Source: Mucilaginibacter endophyticus (GTDB taxonomy: Bacteria > Bacteroidota > Bacteroidia > Sphingobacteriales > Sphingobacteriaceae). Taken from it: a stretch of DNA of 64,000 nt. Where the stretch lies: positions 1,433,949-1,497,948 of the forward strand of contig NZ_QPCG01000001.1 of assembly GCF_003351025.1 (NCBI RefSeq), written 5' to 3'. The notes under the pieces were generated by a model, which made no database searches, was not told where the DNA came from, and saw only the letters and a program-made list of their open reading frames with translations. Both the position numbers and the translations under genes were made by a program. Every line of letters begins with the position of its first letter. Within the stretch, counting starts at the first letter, position 1. This document shows positions 16,066 through 25,092 of the stretch, one piece after another.

Positions 16066-16554
16066 TTATTTTTTAGCCGGGCTGTTTATTTCTATCCAAT
16101 AACCATCCGGATCCTGGAAATATAATTGCAGTACACCATCACCACGAAAAGTTGGTTCCTTACTATCACCCTTCCAGTTGGAGTAGGGGATATTCATTTG
16201 CTCAAGACTTTTTGCAAATTCTTTTACAGATGAAACCGTGAAGCAAAGATGTACCCCTTTAACTTGTTTTTCGTTACGTTCGGCCTGAATAACGTGAAGT
16301 TTTACATTGTTACCGAGGCTATACCATTGGTGTACGGTATCAGCAAACGGATTAGCAACTTTTTTCAAGTGCAGTACTTTGGTATAAAACTCGGTGCTTT
16401 TTTTAAGATTACTGGTGGTGATGGCTATATGATCAACCACAGGCGAGATATCAGTGCCACTTTGGGCTTTGCAAACCAAAGGTAAAAACACAGTTACAGC
16501 CAGCAGCAGTGTAGTAATTTTAACTGTTTTAATGATTGTTGATAACGACGTCAT
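16066..16554 (-). CDS. VOC-family (glyoxalase-fold) protein, exported
   Basis: A 162-residue protein with an N-terminal signal peptide (about 1-30, ending near CKAQ). One glyoxalase/VOC module follows, containing DHIAITTSNLKKSTEFY at the start of the fold and YFQDPDGYWIEI at the end. The final Glu and an early His are typical metal ligands of this superfamily. Members range from glyoxalase I to dioxygenases and antibiotic-resistance proteins, so the reaction is not assigned. Location outside the cytoplasm is unusual for glyoxalase and suggests a binding or detoxifying role in the periplasm. Confidence 0.87.
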   Translation of the reverse strand: MTSLSTIIKTVKITTLLLAVTVFLPLVCKAQSGTDISPVVDHIAITTSNLKKSTEFYTKVLHLKKVANPFADTVHQWYSLGNNVKLHVIQAERNEKQVKGVHLCFTVSSVKEFAKSLEQMNIPYSNWKGDSKEPTFRGDGVLQLYFQDPDGYWIEINSPAKK

Positions 16555-16640
16555 ATTTTAGGATTGGTAATTTACTGGCCTAAATATATAGGTTTAGTAT
16601 TGTGGTTTTAACAGTGCACAAATAAATTACACAAATCCAT

Positions 16641-16871
16641 TCAATGAAAACTGAATATCAGTTTTTCTTCTTCGTGGTTAATACATTCGCTGTTGTGTAC
16701 GTTCCAGTCGTTAATATCAATAAGGCCCGCATGGGTCTTGTAATGGCTGTCATCAACAGGGCATTTTACCACATATCCAACATCTCTTATCAGCACAATT
16801 ATTGGCCTTGCACCGCAAACTTTGCAGCAGTTGCAATTAACCGACCCTGGTATATTTACATAACCCCTCAT
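16641..16871 (-). CDS. Small Cys-rich zinc-ribbon-like protein
   Basis: A 76-residue protein with seven Cys, five of them in two groups (CNCCKVCG near 13-20 and CPVD near 37), and His residues in SHYKTH and NHEEE. The two groups could bind one zinc ion in a ribbon. No family name can be given. An overlapping ORF exists on the other strand (16644-16889) but has no such pattern, so this strand was chosen. Function unknown. Confidence 0.55.
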   Translation of the reverse strand: MRGYVNIPGSVNCNCCKVCGARPIIVLIRDVGYVVKCPVDDSHYKTHAGLIDINDWNVHNSECINHEEEKLIFSFH

Positions 16872-17131
16872 ACTTCATCTGGCGTTTAATTAATTTTTAA
16901 TTGCGATTAGTTATCAGGTCGTTCAACTTAATGAAGGTGTTTCTTCGTATTTTATCCCAAAAGGTTAATATTATACTAATTTAGAATAAAATCCTCCATA
17001 AAAATATATTACGTATAAAAAATGCATTAGGTTACTCACCCTGGCAATTTATTATATGTTTTGGGGTAATATTTATTTTGATCTTATTTTACCGGGATGT
17101 TTATGATAAATTTAAACATTGTAAAATAGCT

Positions 17132-17797
17132 ATGGAGCAAGATAAATTATATAACAATTATACGGTTAGTGGCGGTAAATGGTTGCATATTGCTACTGTT
17201 AGTGTTTTATGGTTCGCGGTAATTTTGCAATTGGCCATAGCTATCCCCAATTATTTGCAAACAGGAAGAACCTTTGCCGGCACGTTGGTACAGCTATTTA
17301 GTTTTTTTACTATCCTTACCAATTTACTTGCAGCTTTGAGTATGATAGCTTTATTTAATATTAACAGCCGTTTGGGAAAATACTTTCTTCAACCTCGTGT
17401 TTTTAGCGCTATTGCTTTATATATTACTATAGTAGGATTGGTTTATAACCTGGTGCTTCGCAACCTGTGGCATCCTACTGGGTTATCTAAGCTTGCAGAT
17501 GAGCTGCTGCATTCGGTAAATCCGGTTCTGTTTGTGGTTTATTGGTTGGTGTATATGCCAAAAGCAAATTTAAAATGGAGGCAGGCCTTAAACTGGCTTG
17601 GGTTTCCGCTCATCTACTCGGTGTATATATTTGTTCGCGGGAGCATAAGCCATTTGTATCCTTATCCGTTTCTTGATGTTGATAAATTAGGGATTCCCCA
17701 GGTTGCAATCAACTCCTTATTTATGCTTATCGCTTTTCTGCTTATTGGCTTTTTATTTGTTTGGATTAACCGGATCATGGCAAAACGTGAGTCCTGA
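17132..17797 (+). CDS. Pr6Pr/FAR-17a-like membrane protein
   Basis: A 221-residue protein with six hydrophobic helices starting at about residue 18. The pattern of LQTGRTFAGTLVQLFSFFTILTN in helix 2, HPTGLSKLADELLHSVNPVLF in the middle and YPYPFLDVDKLG before the last helix matches the Pr6Pr family of bacterial membrane proteins related to FAR-17a/AIG1-like proteins (quoted in parts). Its function is unknown. The open frame extends 18 codons further upstream to a TTG at 17078, but the ATG at 17132 places the first helix correctly and is preferred. Single gene. Confidence 0.8.
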   Translation: MEQDKLYNNYTVSGGKWLHIATVSVLWFAVILQLAIAIPNYLQTGRTFAGTLVQLFSFFTILTNLLAALSMIALFNINSRLGKYFLQPRVFSAIALYITIVGLVYNLVLRNLWHPTGLSKLADELLHSVNPVLFVVYWLVYMPKANLKWRQALNWLGFPLIYSVYIFVRGSISHLYPYPFLDVDKLGIPQVAINSLFMLIAFLLIGFLFVWINRIMAKRES

Positions 17798-17917
17798 ATT
17801 AATGCCTGAGTCAGAAACCTTCACTGTAACATTCCTTTTACTACAGCTATGATTTTATCCTAATGGCATGATAAGTGGGTAAATAAATATATCTATTTAA
17901 AAAATAAATCATTTGCT

Positions 17918-18064
17918 ATGAAATCCATTGTTTCACGCTCAATTGCGTTGTTGATATTAGCAGCCATGGGCTTTACAAGCTGTTCGACCGAGTACCGTGA
18001 ACGTCGCAGGCATCGTCACGACGACAGGGTGCGGGTACACGAACGTGTAGTTGTACACAACTAA
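17918..18064 (+). CDS. 48-residue basic lipoprotein
   Basis: A short ORF whose product has a signal sequence ending in a lipobox (GFTSC, Cys22). The mature part is only 27 residues and is very rich in Arg and His (RERRRHRHDDRVRVHERV). It is followed by a textbook terminator. An overlapping ORF on the other strand (17973-18299) is a shadow. The lipobox and the terminator support a real small gene. Function unknown; the basic tail could bind anionic surface polymers or metal. Confidence 0.7.
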   Translation: MKSIVSRSIALLILAAMGFTSCSTEYRERRRHRHDDRVRVHERVVVHN

Positions 18065-18081
18065 ACAAAAGTAAATACAAC

Positions 18082-18116
18082 AAAACAGGCCATACTTTAT
18101 CAGCATGGCCTGTTTT
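18082..18116. terminator. Rho-independent terminator after the small lipoprotein gene
   Basis: A perfect 12-bp stem AAAACAGGCCAT/ATGGCCTGTTTT (18082-18093 with 18105-18116) with an 11-nt loop and GTTT after it. It begins 18 nt after the stop codon at 18064. The symmetrical A/T ends would let it serve the convergent gene at 18157 too. Confidence 0.85.
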
Positions 18117-18156
18117 GTTTATGGCGATTAAAAACCGGAACCTTTTTATCGGAAAA

Positions 18157-18357
18157 TCAATCGTTCCAAAGGTGTTTGTGGTGAAGATTGTTTTCCAGTT
18201 TGTTTTTAATAAAAAGATCGTCTTTATGCAAAATGCAATCGCCGTGATTGATATCTTCTTCAGAAGTAACTTTAATGATACTGCCTGATATTTGTTCAAC
18301 TATACTTGATAGTGTAAGAATTTCTGTGTCGGGTATTTGAACGGTTAATATTGCCAT
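18157..18357 (-). CDS. Small unrecognised protein, 66 residues
   Basis: A short acidic protein beginning MAILTVQIPDTEILTLSSIV, with a DINHGDCILHKDD stretch and a charged C-terminus. The first part looks like a strand-helix unit of a small alpha/beta fold. Upstream in-frame codons extend to 18387, but the internal ATG at 18357 gives the more natural start. No family or partner is recognised. Convergent with the lipoprotein gene. Confidence 0.55.
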   Translation of the reverse strand: MAILTVQIPDTEILTLSSIVEQISGSIIKVTSEEDINHGDCILHKDDLFIKNKLENNLHHKHLWND

Positions 18358-18467
18358 GGTAGATGATGTTGTTTTTTGATAATTCAAAAATATGGCAATA
18401 AAATTTACCTTGTGTTTTACGAAAGTAAAATTTAAATAACCTTTATTTTACAAATGTGTCAACAATA

Positions 18468-19328
18468 TTAATTTGCGGTTTTAGTTACCAGTACCCAGTC
18501 GACAATAGTTTTAGCTTCTCCTGCTTTTATTTTATTGACCGAGCTTTCCGATATACCATAATATGGCTTGGTCACCTTGTTAACGCCACCCGGATAACCG
18601 CCCCCTAACGCGAAATTAAGAATGATGAATTTTTTGTTATCGAAAGCCCAGCGCCCGTATTTCTCAACCATAGCTTTGGTAACGGTGTAGGTAACTTTGC
18701 CGTCTACTTTAAAAATAAGGCTCTCCGGCGACCAGTCGACAGAATAGATGTGCCATTGCGTAACGTCAATACCTGCCGGGAAAAATACGCGTTTTGCAAG
18801 CGGGGTATTGCCAAAATAGTTAGGGCCGTGCAGTGCATGGCTAACCCAGCTTGAGTCGCCCACGGTTTCCATGATGTCAATTTCGCCGCAATCGGGCCAT
18901 TTACCGTTGCCAAGCGCCCAAAATGCCGGCCATAAACCCGCACCTGAGGCCATTTTCATCCGGCATGAGGCTGTACCATATGTAAATTCCATTTTAGCAC
19001 GCGTATTGATACGGCCGGAAATAAAATCATATTTGCGTTGTTCCTTACTGGTAAAACCCGGCTGATAAAGGGCCTTTAACACCAGGGCGCCGTTTGTAGC
19101 TCCTTCGTCTTTTCCATCAATCATATAAATGGTAGCGGCCGAGTCAACATAGGCCTGCTGTTCATCATTAACCGTGTTGCCCGTAACTTCAACGTTCCAT
19201 TTGCTCCGGTTAAGGGCAGGTTTGTTAAAATCTTCAAAGAAAACAGTATCGGTTTTGGCATGCTTTTGCGCAAATACTTGCGGTGCTGTTAAAAGTGTTG
19301 CTGATAGCAACAGATGTTTTAATTTCAT
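18468..19328 (-). CDS. Secreted GH16-family beta-glucanase
   Basis: A 286-residue glycoside hydrolase family 16 enzyme with a signal peptide (cleavage near VFAQ, about 20). The catalytic motif EIDIME has Glu149 as nucleophile, Asp151 and Glu154 as acid/base. The aromatic GLWPAFWALG segment just before it is also typical. GH16 members cleave beta-1,3 or mixed beta-1,3/1,4-glucans, and some cut agar or carrageenan. The EIDIMETVG variant fits laminarinase/lichenase types, but the substrate is not fixed by sequence reading. There is no sorting domain or SusC/SusD pair, so it is not in a polysaccharide utilization locus here. Confidence 0.92.
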   Translation of the reverse strand: MKLKHLLLSATLLTAPQVFAQKHAKTDTVFFEDFNKPALNRSKWNVEVTGNTVNDEQQAYVDSAATIYMIDGKDEGATNGALVLKALYQPGFTSKEQRKYDFISGRINTRAKMEFTYGTASCRMKMASGAGLWPAFWALGNGKWPDCGEIDIMETVGDSSWVSHALHGPNYFGNTPLAKRVFFPAGIDVTQWHIYSVDWSPESLIFKVDGKVTYTVTKAMVEKYGRWAFDNKKFIILNFALGGGYPGGVNKVTKPYYGISESSVNKIKAGEAKTIVDWVLVTKTAN

Positions 19329-19488
19329 TTTTTGATGATGTGAGATGTGGGTTTAAAAGTATACAAATTGGTTGGCACGAATTTAGTATTTACCAATTGA
19401 GATCATAATTTTACAGTGATGTATCAGTTTTAAAATTAAAGGATACATTGACATTAATTATATTTATGCAAATACTCATTTTAAGGCC

Positions 19489-19770
19489 ATGGGTAATAAC
19501 ACTGCAAACTTATATTTCAGGTCAAAAAAGGTTTCGTTAATAATATTGGCGGTAACGGCCCTCGTTTGTTCCAGAGTGCTATTCGTTTTTTTCAATGATC
19601 CCGAAGGCCCCAATCTTTTAATAATTATCGGCTTGGCTGCTGCTGTCTATTTGTTGTCTTGGGCGGTATACGTATTTGGCCCATTGAAAATAAATGGCTT
19701 TACGCGGCTTGTTGTGGTAATTTGTATTCAAGTACTACTGATTATCGGTCTCTATTTTTGTATGAAGTAA
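19489..19770 (+). CDS. Small three-helix membrane protein
   Basis: A 93-residue protein composed almost entirely of three hydrophobic helices (about 14-33, 39-59 and 69-90), with short charged linkers. It resembles DUF-type small membrane proteins of Bacteroidota and has no motif beyond its topology. It starts at an ATG without clear promoter elements. It is upstream of the metallophosphoesterase gene in the same direction, 167 nt away, and may be independent. Confidence 0.65.
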   Translation: MGNNTANLYFRSKKVSLIILAVTALVCSRVLFVFFNDPEGPNLLIIIGLAAAVYLLSWAVYVFGPLKINGFTRLVVVICIQVLLIIGLYFCMK

Positions 19771-19937
19771 TTTTCCGTCTCTCTTTCAGAAAGTCCATAT
19801 ATCGTTAGGATAAACTCCATCACCCGGAACGAAGAAAATATACCTCTCCCATAATTTTTAAGCAGAATCCATACCCGGTGCAATTTTACGCTTCAATTAC
19901 CTTTACTTTTTTAAATTGCAGTCTTATATACATTTAT

Positions 19938-21203
19938 ATGCACAGTAGTGGCTTTTTAAAAGTACTTGCAATTATTGCGGTTATCAGTTTATTGTTTGAC
20001 TGGTATGTTCACTCAGGTCTTAAAACCTTAACTGCCGATTGGCAATCAAACCTGTGGCGAAGTATTGTTTTGTGGGGATATTTAATCATCTCGATTGGGG
20101 TAACCGCTTTGTTTTTATTGGGATTCGGCGCCTTTACTACGGCAAACGGCATGCGTCCTTTTCACGAGTGGATGCTGAGCCTGTTTCTAACCTTTTTTAT
20201 TACTAAACTGGTTTTTATAATTGTGTTATCACTGGGCGATCTTGGGCGTTTCTTCGTCGGGATTTTCAATAAGATCAATGGCTCAGGAAGTGTCAAGGGG
20301 CAAGCAGCTTTCCCTGGCAGACGTAAATTTATCAGCGAGATAGCGGTGCTTGTAGCTGCCGTGCCATTTACCTCGTTCTTTTATGCCATGTTTAAAGGCA
20401 AATACGATTACAAGTTGCATAAAACCACGCTTTATTTTGAAGATCTGCCGGATGCCTTCGACGGGTTTACCATCACTCAGCTTTCGGATATCCATTCGGG
20501 CAGTTTTGACAATACAGAGGCGATGCAGCGCGGTATCGATCTGGCAAAAGCTCAAAAAAGTGACCTGTTTGTTTTTACCGGCGATCTGGTGAATAACGCG
20601 GCCTCAGAAATTGAACCCTATATCGATAGGTTTGGACAGATCAAAGCGCCTTACGGGCAGTTTTCTATTTTAGGAAACCATGATTACGGAGATTATATTG
20701 TTTGGAACAGCGAGCAAGAGAAGGCTGCCAACCTGGATAAGCTTAAGCAACATCATAAAGCGTTAGGATATCGCTTATTGCTGGATGAAAATGTAACTAT
20801 CGAAAAAGGTGGGCAAACTATCTCTCTCATTGGAATCCAGAACTGGGGGAGGGGCTTTATACAGGTAGGCGATCTGGATAAAGCGCTTCAGGGAGTACCG
20901 AAAGATGCTTTCAAAATACTGCTTTCACATGATCCCACTCATTGGGAAGAACAGGTGCGTTATAATTCAACCACCATTCATCTCACACTCTCGGGACATA
21001 CCCACGGGGCGCAGTTTGGTGTGGAAATTCCCGGTTTTAGATGGAGCCCTGTAAAGTACCGCTATCTTGATTGGGCTGGTATTGCCAATGAAAAGAACCG
21101 GTATCTGTATGTTAACCGTGGTTTCGGCTTTCTGGCATTTTCGGGACGACTGGGTATCTGGCCGGAGGTTACCGTTATTGAGCTAAAGAAGAAGACCGTG
21201 TAG
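19938..21203 (+). CDS. Membrane-anchored metallophosphoesterase
   Basis: A 421-residue protein. Roughly the first 150 residues hold four or five hydrophobic helices. A calcineurin-like phosphoesterase domain follows, with the five metal-binding blocks in order: QLSDIHSGS, FTGDLVNN, LGNHDYG, LSHDP and LSGHTHGAQ. It resembles YkuE/YaeI-type enzymes, which hydrolyse lipid or nucleotide phosphates. Membrane anchoring suggests a lipid-linked substrate such as UDP-diacylglucosamine or an undecaprenyl phosphate (inference). A GTG at 19878 extends the frame by 20 codons, but the ATG at 19938 is preferred as it begins a compact N-terminus before the first helix. Confidence 0.9.
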   Translation: MHSSGFLKVLAIIAVISLLFDWYVHSGLKTLTADWQSNLWRSIVLWGYLIISIGVTALFLLGFGAFTTANGMRPFHEWMLSLFLTFFITKLVFIIVLSLGDLGRFFVGIFNKINGSGSVKGQAAFPGRRKFISEIAVLVAAVPFTSFFYAMFKGKYDYKLHKTTLYFEDLPDAFDGFTITQLSDIHSGSFDNTEAMQRGIDLAKAQKSDLFVFTGDLVNNAASEIEPYIDRFGQIKAPYGQFSILGNHDYGDYIVWNSEQEKAANLDKLKQHHKALGYRLLLDENVTIEKGGQTISLIGIQNWGRGFIQVGDLDKALQGVPKDAFKILLSHDPTHWEEQVRYNSTTIHLTLSGHTHGAQFGVEIPGFRWSPVKYRYLDWAGIANEKNRYLYVNRGFGFLAFSGRLGIWPEVTVIELKKKTV

Positions 21204-21275
21204 ACTCATAAAGAAAATTGGTATTTATGGCAAGGTTTTTATGCTTTACTACGTAGCGTATTTAAAACCAAAATT

Positions 21276-21488
21276 ATGGCAACCAACGATATAAAAAGAA
21301 TAGGTAAACATGGTCCGCAAGCGCAACAGCGCAGTAATGCCTGGGAAGTGATGAGGCCTTTTGTGCATTTCGGTATTAAGGCTGTGACCGCTATGGCCCA
21401 TACGCTGATTTACATTGTAAAACATATCCCCAAACCCGATCAGCTTAAACCACCCGAAAGAAAAAGTGATAAGGTAATTAAAATATAA
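21276..21488 (+). CDS. Small conserved-looking basic protein, 70 residues
   Basis: A 70-residue protein beginning MATNDIKRIGKHGPQAQQRS and containing an amphipathic central helix, with a proline- and lysine-rich end. No family is known to me. A clear terminator begins 5 nt after its stop codon. Overlapping ORFs on the other strand have no such support. A DNA- or RNA-binding role is conceivable from its charge, but nothing proves it. Confidence 0.6.
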   Translation: MATNDIKRIGKHGPQAQQRSNAWEVMRPFVHFGIKAVTAMAHTLIYIVKHIPKPDQLKPPERKSDKVIKI

Positions 21489-21493
21489 ATAGC

Positions 21494-21519
21494 AAACCCG
21501 GCAGTAAATGACCGGGTTT
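21494..21519 (+). terminator. Rho-independent terminator
   Basis: An 8-bp stem AAACCCGG/CCGGGTTT (21494-21501 with 21512-21519) with a 10-nt loop, followed by TTTTATT. It directly follows the 70-residue protein gene. Confidence 0.85.
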
Positions 21520-21615
21520 TTTATTGTAATAGCCCGAACCATTTAACAGAATAAAAAAATGGTTTATCGGCTCGCTAAAATTGAATAGTAGGGTTACTAT
21601 CTACGCCTATATTTT

Positions 21616-21822
21616 TTATAATAATTTTTTACCACTTCTGATTGCTATAAAAGGTAACAGCCCTATCACAATAAGTGGAAAGGATAACATCATCAAAATA
21701 CTGCCCCAGGTATGTCCCGGTTGCTTTGTGGCGAAGTGATGTTCTGCGCCTATGTATGCAATTCCGATACTAAAAAGTATCAGGATGAATCCGCGCAGTC
21801 TCAATTTCTGTACAATGTTCAT
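21616..21822 (-). CDS. Small two-helix membrane protein
   Basis: A 68-residue protein with two hydrophobic helices (about 9-26 and 40-60) separated by a polar loop with HH and Gly-Trp. The open frame reaches back to 21876, but the ATG at 21822 places a short positively charged end before the first helix and is preferred. No family is recognised. It stands alone, upstream of a region of dispersed palindromes. Confidence 0.6.
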   Translation of the reverse strand: MNIVQKLRLRGFILILFSIGIAYIGAEHHFATKQPGHTWGSILMMLSFPLIVIGLLPFIAIRSGKKLL

Positions 21823-21976
21823 GGGACTACTAATATATTGTTTCGGCAATAAAACGTAGTGATTGTTTTTTGACAAAAAAAAGAAAGACTTAAGTTTTCA
21901 GGAATCAAAAGTGCAGGCAAACGGCCTCCTGTTAGCTTTTAAAATCGTTTTACCGTTAATACACCCATATAAAATA

Positions 21977-21994
21977 CCGTGTTTTCACGGATTG
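21977..21994 (-). repeat. Dispersed hairpin motif CAATCCGTGAAAACACGG, copy 2
   Basis: Exact reverse complement of the 18-nt motif at 16032-16049. The CCGTG-TTTT-CACGG core forms a tetraloop hairpin. Confidence 0.6.
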
Positions 21995-22133
21995 CGGCAA
22001 TGTTTTTTAATAGCGACATTTAGATGTTGGTTAAAATGTACGCATACAAAATGCCATTGCTTATAACAGGCTGCTAACGTTGCCGATGTAACATTGAAAC
22101 ATATTTAAAACCTAAACCTTAACCTTGTCTTGC

Positions 22134-22158
22134 ACCCGTCTGCCTGACGGGTGTTTTT
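22134..22158 (+). terminator. Terminator-like hairpin CACCCGTC/GACGGGTG plus T-run
   Basis: A stem of ACCCGTC with GACGGGT around a TGCCT-type loop is followed by a run of T. There is no gene just upstream on this strand that it would end, so it may close a small RNA or an attenuator leading to the 22241 gene. Confidence 0.5.
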
Positions 22159-22240
22159 TGTTTTATACCAGTTTTAATTAATAATCGTTGTGTAAGTGCT
22201 TTGTTGTTTAAGTAGCAATTTGTACTTACTTTCACCCTCA

Positions 22241-25081
22241 ATGAATCATCTGTTTGCCGGTTATAAAACACTTCAAAAATTAATACTTCCTGCCCTGTTA
22301 TTTTCTGCTACACTATCAAAGGCGCAGGTGTTTGGTGGCAACCCGCCATCAATAAAGTGGAAACAGGTAAACACACCACCGGCCAGGGTAATATTTCCGG
22401 CAGGGTTGGATTCAGCAGGGTTAAGGGTGGCAAATATCGTTCAGCAAATTAATGGCCTGGTAAGGCCAACAATTGGCTCTAAACAAAAGCAAATCAGCAT
22501 TGTGCTGCAAAATCAAACTACCGTTGCCAATGGTTATGTGGGCCTAGCCCCTTTTAGGAGCGAGTTTTTTTTAACGCCCGATCAAAACAGCTTTGAAATA
22601 GGCAGTTTGCCATGGCCGCAGCAACTGGCCATTCATGAGTACAGGCATGTGCAGCAATACAATAATTTTAATGTAGGTCTTTCGCGCTTTCTCCGCATAA
22701 TTTTTGGCGAGGGAGGGCAGGCGCTTGGTAACGATCTATCTGTACCTAACTGGTTTTTTGAAGGTGACGCAGTATTTAATGAAACCCTGGTGAGCGAGCA
22801 GGGCAGGGGAAGGCTACCTTATTTCTTCACCGGCTATCGTGCGCTATGGGCTGCCGGCAAAAACTACAGTTATATGAAACTCCGCAATGGCTCGTACCGC
22901 GATTATGTACCCGATCATTATCCGCTTGGCTATATGATGGTGGCGTACGGTCGCGAAAAATATGGCAGCGAATTGTGGAAGAACGTGACACACGATGCTG
23001 CAGCTTATCGAGGAGGGTTTTATCCTTTTCAATGGGCGGTAAAAAAATATACCGGCGAGAGTTTCCAATCTTTCTCAAATAATGGGTTCAGCTATTTTAA
23101 GCAGCAATTTGCTGAAGATGATACCCAACCCGCTGCCGAACGCAAAAGGCATTTTGATGCCAACAGGCAGTACCCGGCATTTGTGAACGATAGTACAATT
23201 ATTTATGCCGAAAGTACCTATGATCATTTGCCTGCTTTCGTTATAAAAACCGGTAATAAGGAAGTAAAACTCAGCACCCGTTCTTATTCGTTGGATAGCT
23301 ATTTTGATTATAACAACGGTAAAATAATTTATGCATCGTACCGGCCCGATTTGCGCTGGGGCTATCGAAATTATAGTGAGCTGATGCTGCTTGATGCGCA
23401 AACAGGTCAGGAGCATCGTATCACCTCAAAAGCAAAATACTTTTCGCCTGCTTTCAGCGCTGATGATAAACGTATAGTTGCTGTGCAGGTTGATCCATCT
23501 GGTAAAAGCCAGCTTCATATTTTAGATACCGCTGGGAAAGTACAAACAGAAATTCCGAACCCTCTGGGGCTATTTTATACTTATCCAAAGTTTTATGGCG
23601 ACGATAAACTGATCTCGGCGGCCCGCGATAAGGAAGGAAAAATGGGGATAGCGCTAACAGAGATCGCTACGGGTAAGACAGCTTATATAACTCTGCTAAG
23701 TTTCCGCCCGATAGGCTTTATCGCCATAAAAAAAGATACGCTGTACTTTACCCAGACTGATGGTAAAAACGACAGGCTGTTTGCGATGATGCTTAATGAT
23801 AGAAGCATTTTCGAGATGCTGCCTACCGGTAATTATACGGGATTAGGCTATTATCAACCGGTGGTAAGTGATGGTAAACTGGCCTGGGTTGGCTTTACTG
23901 CCGATGGGTATCAAATAAATCAGGCTAATAAAAAAGATCTGAAATGGATAGCCGCCGGAGGTGATTATGCACGTTACTTGCCCGATCTGGGTATCACAGC
24001 GCTGAAAAAAGACTCAGCGGCCAACCTGGTTGCAGGTATTGTTAATAAACCATTGCCGGTTACCAATTATTCAAAAGCGCATGGTTTGTTTAACTTTCAC
24101 AGCATTATCCCTAACATCAGCGACCCTAATTATTCGTTCGCTATCACAGGCGAAAACGTCTTGAATACGTTTCAATCCGAGTTGTCTTTTGATTATAACA
24201 CCAATGAAGGATATAAGCAATTTGGCTTCGATGCGATTTACGGGGCATTGTTCCCTTATGTTTCTGCCGGAGCAGACTACACGCTTGATAGGCGAAGTTT
24301 TTATAAAGGACAGTATGTTTACTGGAACGAAACCGCTGTGCATGGCGGTTTGCGTGTACCCTTAAACTTTAGCGAGGGCAAGCGTATAACCAGCCTGACC
24401 TTTGGCAGTGATTTGTATTTTAACAGCATAAACTTTCAGCAGGCATACAAAAACAGGTTTTCTGATAGGTCGTACAGCTATCTGAATAACTATATCAGTT
24501 TCAGTAATCAAACTCAGCAGGCGCAAAAAAACATCTATCCCCGGTTTGCGCAAAGCATTGGCGTTAACTATAAATCGGCAGTATCAGGCTCCGGCGCAAC
24601 ACAGTTGTTAGCTACAGGAAGCTTTTATTTCCCCGGTTTATTTGTGAACCACAACTTCGTGATCAGCCTGGCCCATCAGCAAAAGGGAAAAGATAATGTG
24701 ATCAGTTTCTCTAATGATTTCCCTTTCTCTAAGGGGTATACTGCCGAAAATCTCGACAATATGAATAAGGTAGGGGTAACCTACCACTTGCCGATAGCTT
24801 ATCCTGATGCCGGTTTTGGTAACCTTTTTTACCTGTTACGACTGCGTGCGGCCTTGTTTTTTGATTATACCCATGCTAATGCCGCTAACTTTTTTACCGA
24901 TGGCAGCAGCTTTAAGCAAAATTTCCGCTCGGCAGGAGGGACGCTATATTTCGATACCAAATTCTTTAATCAAAACAGCATCACATTTGGTATCAGGTAC
25001 AGCAGGTTGTTGGATGAGGATTTTTTTGGCGGTACCGGACGCAACAGGATTGAATTAGTGCTGCCGGTGACGTTTTTTTAA
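22241..25081 (+). CDS. Exported metallopeptidase-like protein with TolB-like propeller and barrel-like C-terminus
   Basis: A 946-residue exported protein with a signal peptide (cleavage near SKAQ, about 28). An N-terminal domain carries HEYRH (132-136), a HExxH zinc motif, followed at 171-176 by WFFEGD, whose Glu could be the third ligand, as in gluzincins. A TolB/WD40-like propeller is likely from about 280 to 600 (repeats with YFSPAFSADDKRI type strands). The last 300 residues are rich in alternating hydrophobic strands and end in LVPVTFF-like Phe, as in outer-membrane barrels. The combination is not a named family to me. The frame is open 15 codons earlier, but the ATG at 22241 begins a proper signal peptide. 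Confidence 0.8.
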   Translation: MNHLFAGYKTLQKLILPALLFSATLSKAQVFGGNPPSIKWKQVNTPPARVIFPAGLDSAGLRVANIVQQINGLVRPTIGSKQKQISIVLQNQTTVANGYVGLAPFRSEFFLTPDQNSFEIGSLPWPQQLAIHEYRHVQQYNNFNVGLSRFLRIIFGEGGQALGNDLSVPNWFFEGDAVFNETLVSEQGRGRLPYFFTGYRALWAAGKNYSYMKLRNGSYRDYVPDHYPLGYMMVAYGREKYGSELWKNVTHDAAAYRGGFYPFQWAVKKYTGESFQSFSNNGFSYFKQQFAEDDTQPAAERKRHFDANRQYPAFVNDSTIIYAESTYDHLPAFVIKTGNKEVKLSTRSYSLDSYFDYNNGKIIYASYRPDLRWGYRNYSELMLLDAQTGQEHRITSKAKYFSPAFSADDKRIVAVQVDPSGKSQLHILDTAGKVQTEIPNPLGLFYTYPKFYGDDKLISAARDKEGKMGIALTEIATGKTAYITLLSFRPIGFIAIKKDTLYFTQTDGKNDRLFAMMLNDRSIFEMLPTGNYTGLGYYQPVVSDGKLAWVGFTADGYQINQANKKDLKWIAAGGDYARYLPDLGITALKKDSAANLVAGIVNKPLPVTNYSKAHGLFNFHSIIPNISDPNYSFAITGENVLNTFQSELSFDYNTNEGYKQFGFDAIYGALFPYVSAGADYTLDRRSFYKGQYVYWNETAVHGGLRVPLNFSEGKRITSLTFGSDLYFNSINFQQAYKNRFSDRSYSYLNNYISFSNQTQQAQKNIYPRFAQSIGVNYKSAVSGSGATQLLATGSFYFPGLFVNHNFVISLAHQQKGKDNVISFSNDFPFSKGYTAENLDNMNKVGVTYHLPIAYPDAGFGNLFYLLRLRAALFFDYTHANAANFFTDGSSFKQNFRSAGGTLYFDTKFFNQNSITFGIRYSRLLDEDFFGGTGRNRIELVLPVTFF

Positions 25082-25092
25082 TAGGTATCAAA

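Larger units (their letters stand above)
21823..22240. other. 418-nt intergenic stretch: two hairpins, no gene
   Basis: No ORF with support. The region holds one copy of the CCGTG/CACGG dispersed hairpin (21977-21994) and a hairpin with T-run at 22134-22158. The remainder is AT-rich and probably carries the promoter of the large gene beginning at 22241. Confidence 0.5.

Noticed and set aside
16644..16889. 81-residue ORF on the plus strand
   Set aside because: The opposite strand has a Cys-rich pattern typical of a zinc-binding protein, which fits a real gene better.
17973..18299. 108-residue minus-strand ORF
   Set aside because: It overlaps the small lipoprotein, its terminator and the 66-residue gene, so it is a shadow.
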